Shown: piece by piece, positions 1 through 11,207 of the stretch
Layout: the number at the start of each line of letters is the position of its first letter
Numbering within the stretch: position 1 is the first letter of the stretch
NCBI RefSeq assembly: GCF_027580225.2
Contig: NC_073361.2
Coordinates: 22,019,501-22,083,500, forward strand
DNA: 64,000 nt
Reading direction: 5' to 3'
From: Misgurnus anguillicaudatus
Taxonomy: Eukaryota > Chordata > Actinopteri > Cypriniformes > Cobitidae
Position numbers and translations under genes: made by a program
The notes under the pieces: generated by a model
The model's input: only the letters and a program-made list of their open reading frames with translations
Database searches by the model: none
Told to the model about the DNA's origin: nothing

Positions 1-856
1 CAGCTTATAAAAACTTATTTCTGGGTTCTTTGGCTTGTTAGCTGTACATATTGTCACACAGCAGCTTTAAGGCATTATTCTGTTTATAAGCCAGAAATGA
101 CAAGGAGGCGGCCTCTCTCAATACAAAGTCAATGGAGTAGGTTGGATTGTTTCCCCCCCGGTGGGCGTGGTTTTCAGGTTATGACGCGCTGCGCTCTGTC
201 TCTATAACAAATGTGTGACCAATCATGTCAAAACAGTTAAACAACTGTTATGTGTATGAAACTGCCGAATGTAGCATCTATGTACATATGAAGAGTTTGG
301 TTCCAAAAAGCGATAAACGGCATTTAAAAAAAAATGTATGTTATATTATAAAAGATGCTATGTGAATGTTTGTAACAGAATATTGTGGTTTTCATCTTCT
401 CACTTCCTTGGTATAGAAAACACGTTTTTACCGAAATGAGTCAAAATGGATTTATTGCATTTTGGAACCACCCTCTTCATATTTATCTATAGTTTGAGCT
501 AGTAAGTTAGTGGAGGGGAATAATTTGCATATTCATGAAGCCACATATTAATGAAATGAATGAAAGAGTTAATGTAGGCTACTAAAGTATAATATTTTCA
601 CAGAATGTTCTTTACATTTTGTAGGATGATTTTATGTAAATCACAAACAAATTTGTGAATCTGAATTTTATTTCTAGGTAAACAATTTTTTATCACGTGC
701 AAAACAGAGCTATAAAGAGTCTAGTGAATACAGGGTTAAACTACTGTAAGTCAGGCATGTGAATAGCAAATATTGAGCTTCAGTAAACGTCCCTGCAATT
801 TAACCTAAGGGCCTCCCCAATTAGCACAGCCAGTGTTGCTTTCCAGCGGCCATTAC
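1..856. other. HNF4 intron sequence, no exon seen
   Basis: This should be the intron after the last visible HNF4 exon. It is AT-rich and unremarkable. The next ligand-binding-domain exon was not found here and presumably lies to the left of the window. Confidence 0.6.
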
Positions 857-3800
857 CTGGTCATCAAGTGGCAATTCACCGAAAGCCGGGATGTATTTAG
901 CCCATTCTACCAGAACGAGCAGCTGCTGCTTCATCGACTCACAGACATCAGCGACAGTCGCCGATTTTTTCTCTGAGACATCTGCAGGGCCCACCGGACT
1001 GGCGACGTTGATCTGTTAGGAAACATGAGAAGTGACGTTATGGCGTCTAAAATGTTTTTGCACAGGCTGTTGGGTCTCTCCGAGTAAATTCACATAGGTA
1101 CTCAGGCAGATAATTAGAAATGTTGATGGCAGTGACTGATGCTCAGAGGTGCCTGACGTTCATGCAAATGACTCTTGTTATCTGTCTATTGTCATTATTA
1201 ACTTCTGAGCAGAACATATTTGGAGCAGTGCAAACTTCATCAATGAAACCTGTGTCTCTTTCTTTCTTCCTTATTTCTTTAATCAACTCCTCTGCTGGTT
1301 AATGTTTGTCTTTGGTGCCTGTTTATCTACAACAGAATGCATTAAAACTTTACTCCTTTAATTGACAATCACACCGATGATTTATTTCTCGAAAGCTATA
1401 CGTTGTTGTAATTAATTTCCTTTCCGGCACATATTCTTTCTTTTTCATTTTGTATATGTGTATGTCTGCACGTGTCGTGTTAACCTTGATAGGACGGTGT
1501 ACCTGCTGTGAGAGAGATTCAGCATGAGCGAGGGCCGTGATTGGCGGCAGGTCATGTGACTCCTGCATGTTCCTCCTGGAGCTGATACGGTCGCGCTCAT
1601 TCTGAACGGCTGAAAAATACAACACAGTCTTGCTGATTAGTGAGCTACTAACACTTAGGGGTCATTACTGATTGACTAAGACGATGGGTGTGTTTCTCAA
1701 ACATATTTCCAGCTCACACAATTCCAAGAAATGGGATTTTATTGGCAGAACTTTACAATAAGGTTGTATTTGTTAACATTAGTAAATGCATTAGCTAACA
1801 TAAACTAACAATGAGCAATACCGTTTATCAGTAGGCTATTTATTAATCCTTAGGTATGTTAGTTAATGCCAATACAGTTGTTTGTGATAGTTCATAGTGC
1901 ATTAACTCATGTTAACAGTTACAAATTTTATAAATGTATTAGTAAATTAAAACATAAATCTAGATTAATACATGCTGTTAAAAGTATAGTTTGTGTTGCC
2001 TAATGCATCAACGTTAACAAATACAATTATTGTAAAGTGTTACCAATGCAGTTTTTAGTTGGATAAGTTTTAAATGATACAGCACTGCAAAAAAAAAGAT
2101 TTCTTACCTAGTATTTTTGTCTTGTTTTTAATAAAAACATCCAAAAATTCCCAAATTAAGACGTACCCTCTCTATGAGCAAAATGACCCAGGAAAATAAG
2201 TCTAGTTTTTAGACAAATATATACTTTAAGTAAATTATTAAATTAATCTGCCAATGGAATAAGAAAAAATTCTTGAAATAAGTTTACTTTTTTCATAAGC
2301 ACTTCAAGAATTTTTTTCTTATTCCATTTGCGGATTTTTTGTTTGCTTTAAGCACAAATTCACTTAAATTCGATATTTTTTTTCTCTAAAAACTAGACTT
2401 ATTTTCCTAGGTCATTTTCCTCATCAAGAAAATACATCTTAATTTAAGAATTTTTAGATATTTTTACAAGACAAAAATACTAAGTACACTGCAAAAAATG
2501 ATTTTCAAGAAAATAAATCTTAGTATTTTTGTCTTGTTTTCAGTAAAAATATTTAAAAATTCTTAAATTAAGTTGTATTTTTTTGATGAGCAAAAGGACC
2601 CAAGAAAAGTCTTGTTTTTAGACCAAAAATATCAAATTTAAGTTATTTTGTGCATAAAACAAGCAAAAAATCTGCCAATGGGGTAAGCAAAAAAATCTTA
2701 AACATTTTTCTTAAACACTTAATAAAATTAAAAAAATTTGCTTACCCCATTGGCAGATTTGTTTTGCTTGTTTTATGCACAAAATCACTTAAATTTTATA
2801 TTTTTGGTCTAAAAACAAGACTTATTTTCTTGGGTTGTTTTGCTCATCAAGAAAAAGCATCTTAATTTAAAAAATTTTAGATATTTTTACTGAAAACAAG
2901 ACAAAAATACTAAGACATTTTTTTCTTTAAAAATTTTTTTTTTGCAGTGTGATACAGCACTGCAAAAAAGACTTCCTTACTTAGTATTTTTGTCTTGTAA
3001 AAATATCAAAAAATTCTTAAATTAAGATGTATTTTCTTGATGACCAAAATGACCTAGGAAAATAAGTCTAGTTTTTAGACAAAAAAATATACTTTAAGTA
3101 AATTAGTGCTTAAAACAAGCAAAAGGAATAAAAAAAATTCTTGATGAGTTTACTTTTTTCATAAACACTTCCATTGGCAAATTTTTTGCTTGTTTTAAGC
3201 ACAAATTCGCTTGAATTAAATTTGTTTGGCTAAAAACTAGACTTATTTTCCTAGGTCATTTTGCTCATCAAGAAAATACATCTTGATTTAAGAATTTTTT
3301 GACATTTTTTCAAGACAGAAATACTAAGTAAGTAAGTCATTTTTTGCAGTGAGGTATCTTACATCTTACATATCTTGCATACAAAAAAGTTTGTGTTTTC
3401 TTTTAAAAGATACTATTACTGTGCCTAAAGAATTCAACAGGACAGGAAACAATGGTGCGCAAAAGGGCGATCACAGAAAAATAATATGTGACTCAATTGA
3501 ATCACCTTTCCTCACACTTTTAAACTTGCCAAAACAATGGGTAAAACTTTAACTGAGCGGAGTCTTGAACAACCTGTACGCACGGAAAGGGAGATCGAGA
3601 GCACATGATCGGCTGTCATAAAAGTGTAAGCCAAGGTTATACATCCAATAAACCAAACATCCTTGTGTTATCAGCACAGCTTTTATGGCATCATCCATTT
3701 TTCTCTCTAGAGTTCCCTCTTCCTTGTTAGTCCATTACCTGTCTGCTCACGACTGTGAGAAATACAAGGATTTTAAAAAATATAGTATATTTACCTTCTT

Positions 3801-6800
3801 TCTTCATTCCAGCTCGAAAACATTTGTGAAGCCTGCAAAACCGGCACTGGTTCCTCTTATCTTTATCAACAACACACTGACGATTGAACCTGGCCGAGAG
3901 GTCAAAAATCATGATCTCAGAGGAGCAAAACTCTGTAAACATCAGGTTTACACACACAGCTCTATTTGCACGTGAGCCACTCTGTGGAAATCCATTTAAA
4001 AGCCATTTTTGTGATTTACAAGAAATCTTTAAACATAATGTAAAGAACATACTGTATAACCTTATCTTTAATATTGACTGAGTAAGATCATTTATATACA
4101 GTATATGTCTTGGTGAGTTTGGAGACAATTATTTGTCAATGCATTTGCATAAAAATGGTTTGCAATACACAACATAAGTCGTGCGGGTGTATAAGGTACC
4201 TGCATGAGTACACGTGACTCTTCCTGATGCTCCTGCGGAAGAAGCCTTTGCAGCCGTCACAGCTGGAAGCACCGTAATGTTTACCTGTAGCTTTGTCGCC
4301 ACAGATTGCGCAGTTGGAGCTCACGCCAGTTTCTCCTTGACTGGGCTCTGTCGGCATGCTTTCTGTGGACAACAGAGGTGATATTTAGGGATGGGGCTCA
4401 TCACACACAATGTTATTGCCATCTGAACACTTTGGTGGATTCTGAATTGCTGCAACACTTTAATCAGGACTGGATGGATGGGTGCCTTGAATCTCAGAGC
4501 CAGAATGGTTTCTAACTTTCATTTAAAATCCAAGTTTTATATAAGACATCATGGGAAGATGCAATACTGTTTATTGTTTATACAGAACATGAACTTGTAT
4601 GTACCTGTATTGTCCTAAAACATTAAGGGTTGGTTTCCAAGACAGGGTTTAGATTAATCTAGTTATAGGCCTTAGTTTTATTAGGACATTTAGGTAGTTT
4701 TTACAAACAATTCTTAAAAAAACAATACTGGTGTGCATCTTGAGATAAAACAATGGCACTGATATATGTCAGTGCAAGAGGTTTTTAAATTAAGGAAGCT
4801 CAAACATGCATTTTAGTCTGGGACTAGGATAAACCCTGTCTGGGCAACCACCCATTAATGTATTATTATTTCATTGATTTGCAATATTAAAGGTTATTTA
4901 CACAACACTGAAGTGTCCCTTTGTAGCTCAGTGGTACAGCATTGCATTAGCAGTGCAAAAGGTAATGGGACAGCATACGACTCCGGACCAGATCTGCACC
5001 GGATACTTCCCGGAGCTGTCGACTTGGCGCGTATTCGGTGCGGATCTGGTCCAGAGTCGTTTGCTGTCCCACACACATGCTGATAGAAAAATGCATTACA
5101 GGTTGCTTTGGATAAAAATGCCTGCCAAATGCATAATGTAAATGTCACGTGCATGAAGTTGAGAGTTAATTTTTGGGTCATGGGTCAGTTATAGCAGTGG
5201 TTCTCAAACCAGGGGGGCCGCGAGATGGTCCCAGGGGGGCCCCAGTTTTATGACATTTTATAAAATACATAAATTTATCATGAATTCTGTGAAATTAAAC
5301 CTTTTGTATAATTTAATGTTTTGTTTCATTAAAATGTGAAGTTTTAGAACTGTTTTTTGTCATAAATTTTCTTTGGGGGGGCCGCGAAGAAATGCACCGC
5401 ACACAAAGGGGGCCACATGCTGAAAAAGTTTGAGAACCACTGAGTTATAGACTGGACGGACGGACGGACGCACATTGCCGCGGTAACGTATTTAGCTCGA
5501 ACTTATTGTCTGGTCTGTGCTTGTTTATCAGTCTGGCTAGTGACTAAACTTCCAAAAGACGAGGAGAGACACTGAGCATGGATCATTGCTATCCAGAAAG
5601 ATTTGGCACGCAGGTAAGAATTCAAAAACCGGCACTGCAAAAAATTATTTTCAAGAAAAAAATCGTAGTATTTTGTCTTGTTTTCGGTAAAAATATTTAA
5701 AAATTCTTAAATTAAGATGCTTTTTCCTGATGAGCAAAACGACCCAAGAAAACAAGCCCAGCTCCCAGACCAAAATACCAAATTTAAGTGATTCCGTGCA
5801 TAAAAACAGCAAAAAAATCTACCAATTGGGTAAGCAAATTTTTATTGAATTTTTCTTGAATTTAGTGTTTAAGAAAATTGTTCAAGATTTTTTTGGCTTA
5901 CCCCACTGGCAGAATTTTTTGCTTGTTTTATGCACAAAATCACTTAAAGGAACAGTATGTAAGAAATTTATATCAATTAATCATAAAATAGCTCTGATAT
6001 GTCACTAGACATTAAGAAATCATTTTCATTTCAAATACTTATATAACTCACAACAGTGGTCTGGCCAGGATATTGTCATTTAAAAAGTGGACTTGCAGCC
6101 CTCAACTTATGTTTATGTTGTCATGTTGTGTATTGGCCACCAGTTGTTTGATTGCAGTACCAGTTTTAGCCACAAGTTTTGTGATTGCAGTACCAGTTTT
6201 GGCCACAATCCTACATACTGTTGCTTTAAATTTGATATTTTTGGTATAAAAACTAGACTTATTTTCTTGGGTCGTTTTGCTCATCAAGAAAAAACATCTT
6301 AATTTAAGAATTTTTAGATATTTTTTACTGACAACAAGTCAAAAATACCAAGATTCTTTCTTCCTGAAAATCATCCTCTGCAGTGTGTAGCTTACATTGT
6401 ATACATTCATTTTATACATTACCGCTTGCTTAGTGTAGTAGTTGATATCCTTTTGTTAAATAATCTTCAGAAGCACTCTATTGTTATTAATTCTATGCAG
6501 AAGTCTACCGGAAGTTCCACAAAAGCCGTTTGTTTACGTTGTTGGCACTCAAACCATCAATGAAGAATCCATTTTACATCCAGAATGATTAATTCCACCA
6601 AACATCGGAAGACCCTTTCTGTTTTAAGTTAAGACAGAAATGGTTCTTTGGGAACCAAAAATTATTCTTCTATTTCATCGCTGTAAGAACCTGCACAAAA
6701 GTAGTACTCTTGTTGCAGTATGTGAATTAAAGTTAGGCTAATAAACAAAGAAGCTAGTGAACCACCGGCACAACCTGTCCATCAAAACTTGGCCTTTCAC

Positions 6801-9139
6801 ACAGACTCCTAATCAGAAGAGCTAATGAGGTGAATGAATACGAGTTCTGCATAGGTGAACAAAGGGATGCTCATTCGAAAAGAGCTCGACTAATGCTTCA
6901 GAGAACGGCACCCTTCTGTTCATATAGACGAGGATGAAAAATCAATCATTCCTTTGTGCATCCAAAATCATAACATTTCAACAAAAGAAATGCAGCGGGG
7001 GACTTTAGGCTTTTATGCGTCGAGACTGATTGGAACCTCCCGCTGTCGTAGGACGGACTTAATTTGGATTAGCCTCTGTTTTATCCCGTAGACACGTACT
7101 CAATGGAGATCGACATCTCGTGGATAAATGTTAATGTAGGTTGAAAGCAATCTCATCTGATTCAGCATATTCCCAAAGTGATTCTTTCATGTTTCGGAAT
7201 AAAACATAATATGAGCGCAGAGGGCACGCGTGGTCACCCAGAGGCAATTGCATTCTGTCAGTTTCCTGAGCTAATTGTCTGCAGAGCATGTTTTTATGTA
7301 TTTAGTTTCAAATATTTAGTGCTGCATTGCCTAAAATGAAATGGAAACAATGAAACGCGGGTTGGCAAACAGTTTTACCAAATTCAAAGCTTTATGGGCC
7401 TCGATGAAAGAAAAGAACAAGCTGTATAAAATTAAGTTGAATGCCAAAACTAATCAATTTCTTTGTTTTTTCCAACAGTATAAAAAAGTATCATTTAAAT
7501 GCATTATGTGTTTGTCTAGCTGTCCACCCATGTCTTAAGACTGTGCCTTTCACTTTAAATAGTTTTCTATTAAAGTTACTTTATGACCTTTCTCTATCTC
7601 TGCGTTTACATGTACTGTAAAGGATTGTAAAGATAACTAAATCTCTGCAGTCACTGCATTTTAATTTAGCTTTAGGTTAATGAAGAACAGATCTGGATAA
7701 ATCACGTCATTGGATTGCAGTGACAGTGGTTCTGCAGAAGTTACCCAAAGTCCCCAAGGTTTAAATCCTGCAAAATGGTCAAAATATGTACCCCGGTTGC
7801 ATTATTCGGCACGTAAAGAGTTCATATTAGTATCTAAGAGGTATATAGTTGTACCAAGAACAGATTATAAGTACCTCAAATACATATTAGTACCATATCT
7901 GTACTTATGGGTACATATTTTGACTATTTTCTTAACAGTGTAAACTGAAGAGTATTTGGATTCCTAGGCCATTGTACCCCAAAACCAAACATTTCTGTCC
8001 CTTTAAAAGTGTACTTTAATGGGCCAGTGACTGCTAAATACAGTATAACATTATTAGACAATCTTTCATATACATATATACACATATATACATACACACA
8101 TACATATACACTTTCATTCTGGCGTAATAATCAAGGACTTTGCTGCTGTAACATGACTGCAGGAGGCGCAATGATATTACTTAGTGCCTGAAAATAGGCC
8201 CTTAACTATTGAAAGAACAACAAGGGGACTATTTTCGGGCAGTGCGTAATGTCACTACGTTTGCTGCAGTCATGTTACAGCAGCAAAGTCCTTGATTATT
8301 ACGCCAAAATGAGAGTATAGTTCCTAGCCATATCTGGCTAAAAAAGCGCAACTTTTAATTTTCTGTCGGCCTTAGTACACAATACAACTACAGAAGAGTC
8401 AAGTTTTAAATAGGAAACATATCGAAACTTTTTGGTTATTTTTAGCGCGATGCTAATGGTCTAATCAGATTCAATGTATTATGCTAAGCTATGCTAAAAG
8501 TGGTACCGCCAGACCCGGAGATCAGCTGAATGGATTCCAAAACTGTAAAAATCAAATGTTTTACTCTAGAAGAGCTGGAAAATGAGCATATTTTCAAAAA
8601 AAGTGGAGTGTTCCTTTAACACACCTATTAACCCATGGAAAATCTCTAATCCCAAGACTCCATTCTCAGGATTTCTGTCAAGCCCTATGTTGAATTTTAA
8701 ACTGAATGGAGAATCTTTCAGAAGAGTTAGCTAACAATTATCTCTTTAGTTTAGAGGTAAATGATTCTGCTTGGTGAAAATCATCCCTCACCACCCCCCC
8801 AAAAAAACTAAGAGACAGATATTAAACCAGCCATGAAATGGTACCCCTCTCTTTAACATACACAAGTCATATTTACTTTTTCATTGAACGTTACATTAAA
8901 TTAAATGAATACATTAAAAGATCAAATCATGACACAACAGCAAACAAAGATTTAAATCAGAATCCCTGATTTACTTAACACAAAAATCTCCATTGCCCCC
9001 CACAGGACTCACCACCAGAATAAAGCACCTCTGCATTCTCAAAGCCCAGGGTGCTAAAGGTAGGGTCCAAACCTTCACAGTAATTGGCTACATCCATGTC
9101 CAACAAGGATTTAGGAAGAGGAGCTTCTGTGAACTTCAT
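857..9139 (-). CDS. hnf4b/g: HNF4-family nuclear receptor (beta/gamma type), first five coding exons
   Basis: Ligand-type nuclear receptor that binds DR1 elements as a homodimer in the nucleus. Coding exons on the minus strand: 9139-9013, 4362-4200, 3889-3795, 1609-1485 and 1012-857. All have GT/AG borders and join in phase. Exon 1 encodes the N-terminal activation segment with the family string LLDMDVANY. Exon 2 carries the first C4 zinc finger (CAIC...CDGCKGFF) and exon 3 the second ([12 protein letters not shown]...CRAGMKKE type). Exon 4 starts VQNERDRIS, the hinge. Exon 5 opens the ligand-binding domain with [20 protein letters not shown]. The rest of the domain lies beyond the left edge, so the gene is cut by the window. 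[12 protein letters not shown] and MKQQ fit gamma or beta rather than alpha; the divergent hinge leaves the two unresolved. Introns 1 and 3 are full of MITEs. Confidence 0.93.
1750..2043. repeat. MITE with TTTACAATAAGG-type inverted ends
   Basis: The left end reads ACTTTACAATAAGGTTG and the right end is its imperfect inverse, ATTGTAAAGTG. The sequence following each end, TATTTGTTAACATTAG and GTTAACAAATAC, is also inverted. The middle is AT-rich with no coding. It lies in HNF4 intron 3. A decayed relative seems to lie near 21,960-22,200. Confidence 0.7.
2083..3351. repeat. Three head-to-tail copies of a CACTGCAAAAAA palindromic MITE
   Basis: Copies lie at about 2083-2486, 2487-2949 and 2958-3351. 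Each begins CACTGCAAAAAA, carries AGTATTTTTGTCTTGT, and folds back through a long internal palindrome to the inverse sequence ending TTTGCAGTG. The middle copy has the clearest complete arms. All three sit in HNF4 intron 3. A fourth copy is at 5633-6385. The class is uncertain because no clean target duplication is visible. Confidence 0.8.
4622..4856. repeat. MITE with GGTTTCC...AGACAGGGTTTA ends
   Basis: The left end (AAGGGTTGGTTTCCAAGACA then GGGTTTAG) is matched in inverse by the right end (AACCCTGTCTGGGCAACCACC). The interior is noncoding. It lies in HNF4 intron 1. Confidence 0.7.
4915..5147 (+). mobile_element. tRNA-derived SINE carrying an inserted hairpin
   Basis: The 5' part is tRNA-like, with an A-box-type string TAGCTCAGTGGTA and AGCAGTGCAAAAGGT. 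The 3' part, TTTGGATAAAAATGCCTGCC then AAATGCATAATGTAAATG, is the tail shared by SINE fragments elsewhere in this window. The stretch that should hold the B box (GGGTTCGATCCC in the copy at 36.1 kb) is occupied by a 104-bp palindrome at 4967-5070. Confidence 0.8.
4967..5070. repeat. 104-bp near-perfect inverted repeat inside the SINE
   Basis: The left arm begins GGGACAGCATACGACTC and the right arm ends GAGTCGTTTGCTGTCCC. The arms pair over roughly 40 bases with about four mismatches before the centre diverges around GTCGAC. It would fold into a long hairpin. It interrupts or replaces the SINE B box. Confidence 0.85.
5195..5442. mobile_element. hAT-type non-autonomous transposon with perfect 8-bp duplication
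   Basis: The ends are CAGTGGTTCTCAAAC... and ...GTTTGAGAACCACTG. AGTTATAG flanks both sides (5187-5194 and 5443-5450), the 8-bp duplication typical of hAT. The interior has GGGGGGCCGCGAGATGG and no ORF. A longer relative lies at 56,552-57,223. Confidence 0.92.
5633..6385. repeat. Fourth copy of the CACTGCAAAAAA palindromic MITE, interrupted
   Basis: Starts CACTGCAAAAAATTATTTTC and ends CTCTGCAGTG, with the same AGTATTTTGTCTTG and GATGAGCAAAACGACC signatures as the cluster at 2.1-3.35 kb. The right arm is split by a TTAA-target element at 5948-6225. Confidence 0.8.
5948..6225. mobile_element. TTAA-target MITE (AGGAACAGTATGTAAG ends) nested in another MITE
   Basis: TTAA lies on both sides (5944-5947 and 6226-6229). 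The ends AGGAACAGTATGTAAG and CCTACATACTGTTGCT are inverted with few mismatches. Host MITE sequence resumes on the right. A TTAA duplication suggests mobilisation by a piggyBac-like transposase; the interior has no coding. Confidence 0.82.
7779..7923. repeat. Short palindromic repeat with GTACATATTTTGA ends
   Basis: TCAAAATATGTACCCC on the left is inverted as GGGTACATATTTTGA on the right, with several GTACC and TAGTACC strings inside. Probably a small MITE; no clear duplication. Confidence 0.55.
8117..8615. mobile_element. Left-truncated copy of the AGTGGAGTG TTAA MITE
   Basis: The right end, AAGTGGAGTGTTCC, is followed by TTAA (8616-8619). The interior (GGACTATTTTCGGGCAGTGC, GCCAGACCCGGAGATCAGC) matches copies at 30,900-31,553 and 54,276-54,914. 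The left terminus is missing and a TATACA microsatellite (about 8070-8115) abuts it. Confidence 0.8.
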
Positions 9140-10755
9140 TCCTGCCTTGCTATCTCTACTTAGAGTGGTCCTGGGACAGTGTCTCGAGGTATACCTTGCG
9201 GTTGACCATCTCATAGAAATGCTGATTTGTCATCTTCTAAGACAAGGGAGGAGCTTTGAACAAGACTCCTCACCTCCTTGCACAAAACTTATCTTTTACT
9301 TTATCCTATACTTATCAGAGATAACAGTATTTTCCATTTGTTCCCGATAGGAACAGCAGATTTATTGGTGTATCAAGAGCGACTGGCCAACCAGCAGGCC
9401 CTGTTTTCTAAGCCAAAATGGCAATCTTCTACAGCAATACTACTATCATAATAATATTAAATAGTAGAAAATCTGAATATTGGTAAGAGTTGGTTTGAAC
9501 CCATAAAGCTGCTATTTGGAGACAATGACTTTGGCTAACAAAAAAGAATGGTGAGGTTATTTTAAGGGTGATTTAGGCTACTTTATAGGACTTATTAAAT
9601 ATGTTTTAAGTTATATAAGTTTATAGCCACTGTAAAATGTTTATCCTTAAGAATTTACTATACTTTTACGGCTGCAATAACAGGCCTGAATTAATGCGCA
9701 AAACCCAAAGGGGAAAACATGTCAATATTTATCTATGGTCTAAGTTAAAATTAAAATATTTAACTCAAGTATAGCTACATTTAAAAAACTTTGTGTTCCA
9801 TCTTAATTTCTTTAAAGGAATAATTCACCAAACCTGACAGCTAACAGACCCAGCTGACAGCCCCAGTCACCATTCACTTTCATACACTCTCATAAAAGGT
9901 ACTTCACAGCAATGCCATAGAAGAACCATTTTGGTTCCTCAAAGAACCATTTCTTTCAAACACTGTAAAAATGTTTTGCTTAAATTTTTAGTTCAATCAA
10001 CTTGAATTTACAAGTCATTTTAACTTTCTTGACTAGTGAGGAGTTGCTATAAATTAGAAGAATAAAGTTAAAATAACTTGGGCTAATTCAATATTATTTG
10101 TATAATTTATAGCAACATAAAAATGAATTTATAATCTAAAGAACCTTTTTTAGTTCTTCGGATGTTAAAGGTTTTTATGGAAAAATAGTTCTTCTGTGGA
10201 ATTGCAAAGCACCTTTATTTTTAGGAATGTAGTATCTTTTTATAGTGACAGTGAATGGTGACTGAGTGTCAGTGGCTAATATTCTGTATTTTCTCTTATG
10301 AAAGAAAGAAAGTAATAGATATAAAACAGTGTGAGAGTTATAAATGACTTTTGTATGTTTTATTTTTTATATATATTTGAAGAGTTTCGTTGCAAAGCGA
10401 GATAAATCCATTTTTTTAAATTTTTGTCAAAACATGTTTATTATTATGTTATCATAACTACTTTGTTTTATGGTGCTACTTAGCTGTATTTTTTAAGTTA
10501 TGAAGGTTTAAATCAAAACAAACCAACTGCAGTTGAATTGATATTAATTGGAATGCACAACCAAAAAACGAGATTTCTGAACAATTAAAAAACCGGTGGT
10601 TATCTCGTTTTGCAACAAAACTCTTCATTTATACTTTTATATTATAGTTATAAATTAATTTTTATGTTTGGGCTGAAATATAGGGTTTAGACTAGTGGTC
10701 TCCAACATGGTGCACGCATGTACTAGGTTGCCCGCCAAAGCACATTTTATTAATA

Positions 10756-11207
10756 CACTCTAAAAACAAACTAAGCACTTAAAGTGGTTCTTGGCTCGTA
10801 ATCATAGAGGAACCACTTTAAATGCCATATAGCACCGATGAAGTACCTGTGTAGGACCTGTGTAGAACCATATGTGGTGCTATAGTGGTGCTATATGGCC
10901 TCCGTATGGTTCTTCATACACTGAAAAAAATGATTCATTCAATTTACTCAAATTTTTTAAGGTAAGTGGTTGCAATCAATTTATTTAAGCTGCATTTAAA
11001 AAAAAACAATTAATAAAAAAACTTTTGTTTAAATGTAGCTTAAATAAATTGATTGCAACCACTTACCTTAAAAATTTTGAGTAAATTGAATGAATCATCT
11101 TTTTCAGTGTAGGTGCTTCATAGGTGCTATAGCACTAAAAATGGTTCCTCTATGATTACGAGCCAAGAACCACTTTTAGTGCTATTTAGCACCGTTTGTT
11201 TTTAGCT
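10756..11207. mobile_element. TA-flanked palindromic MITE (GGTGCTATATAGCACC family), middle layer
   Basis: It begins CACTCTAAAAACAAAC after TA and ends CACCGTTTGTTTTTAG, with repeated AGCACC/GGTGCT strings and GTGGTTCTTGGCTCGTAATC inverted near the right end. A clean relative is at 13,383-13,676. The last bases of the right end are degraded. It contains the palindrome at 10,919-11,109. Confidence 0.83.
10919..11109. mobile_element. TA-flanked perfect-type palindrome, inner layer
   Basis: CACTGAAAAAAATGATTCAT at the left is mirrored by ATGAATCATCTTTTTCAGTG at the right. The mirror continues through TTGCAATCAATTTATTTAAG almost to the centre. TA flanks both sides. No coding; a snap-back MITE. 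Confidence 0.88.

Noticed and set aside
3727..4128. 133-residue ORF as an independent gene
   Set aside because: Only the central part (second zinc finger) is coding; the rest is HNF4 intron on both sides.
4921..4965. tRNA gene
   Set aside because: The tRNA-like part leads into a SINE tail and the B box is missing.
8975..9214. HNF4 start at the upstream ATG (9214)
   Set aside because: The extra 25 residues (MRWSTARY...) are unlike the family; MKFTEAP at 9139 fits better.
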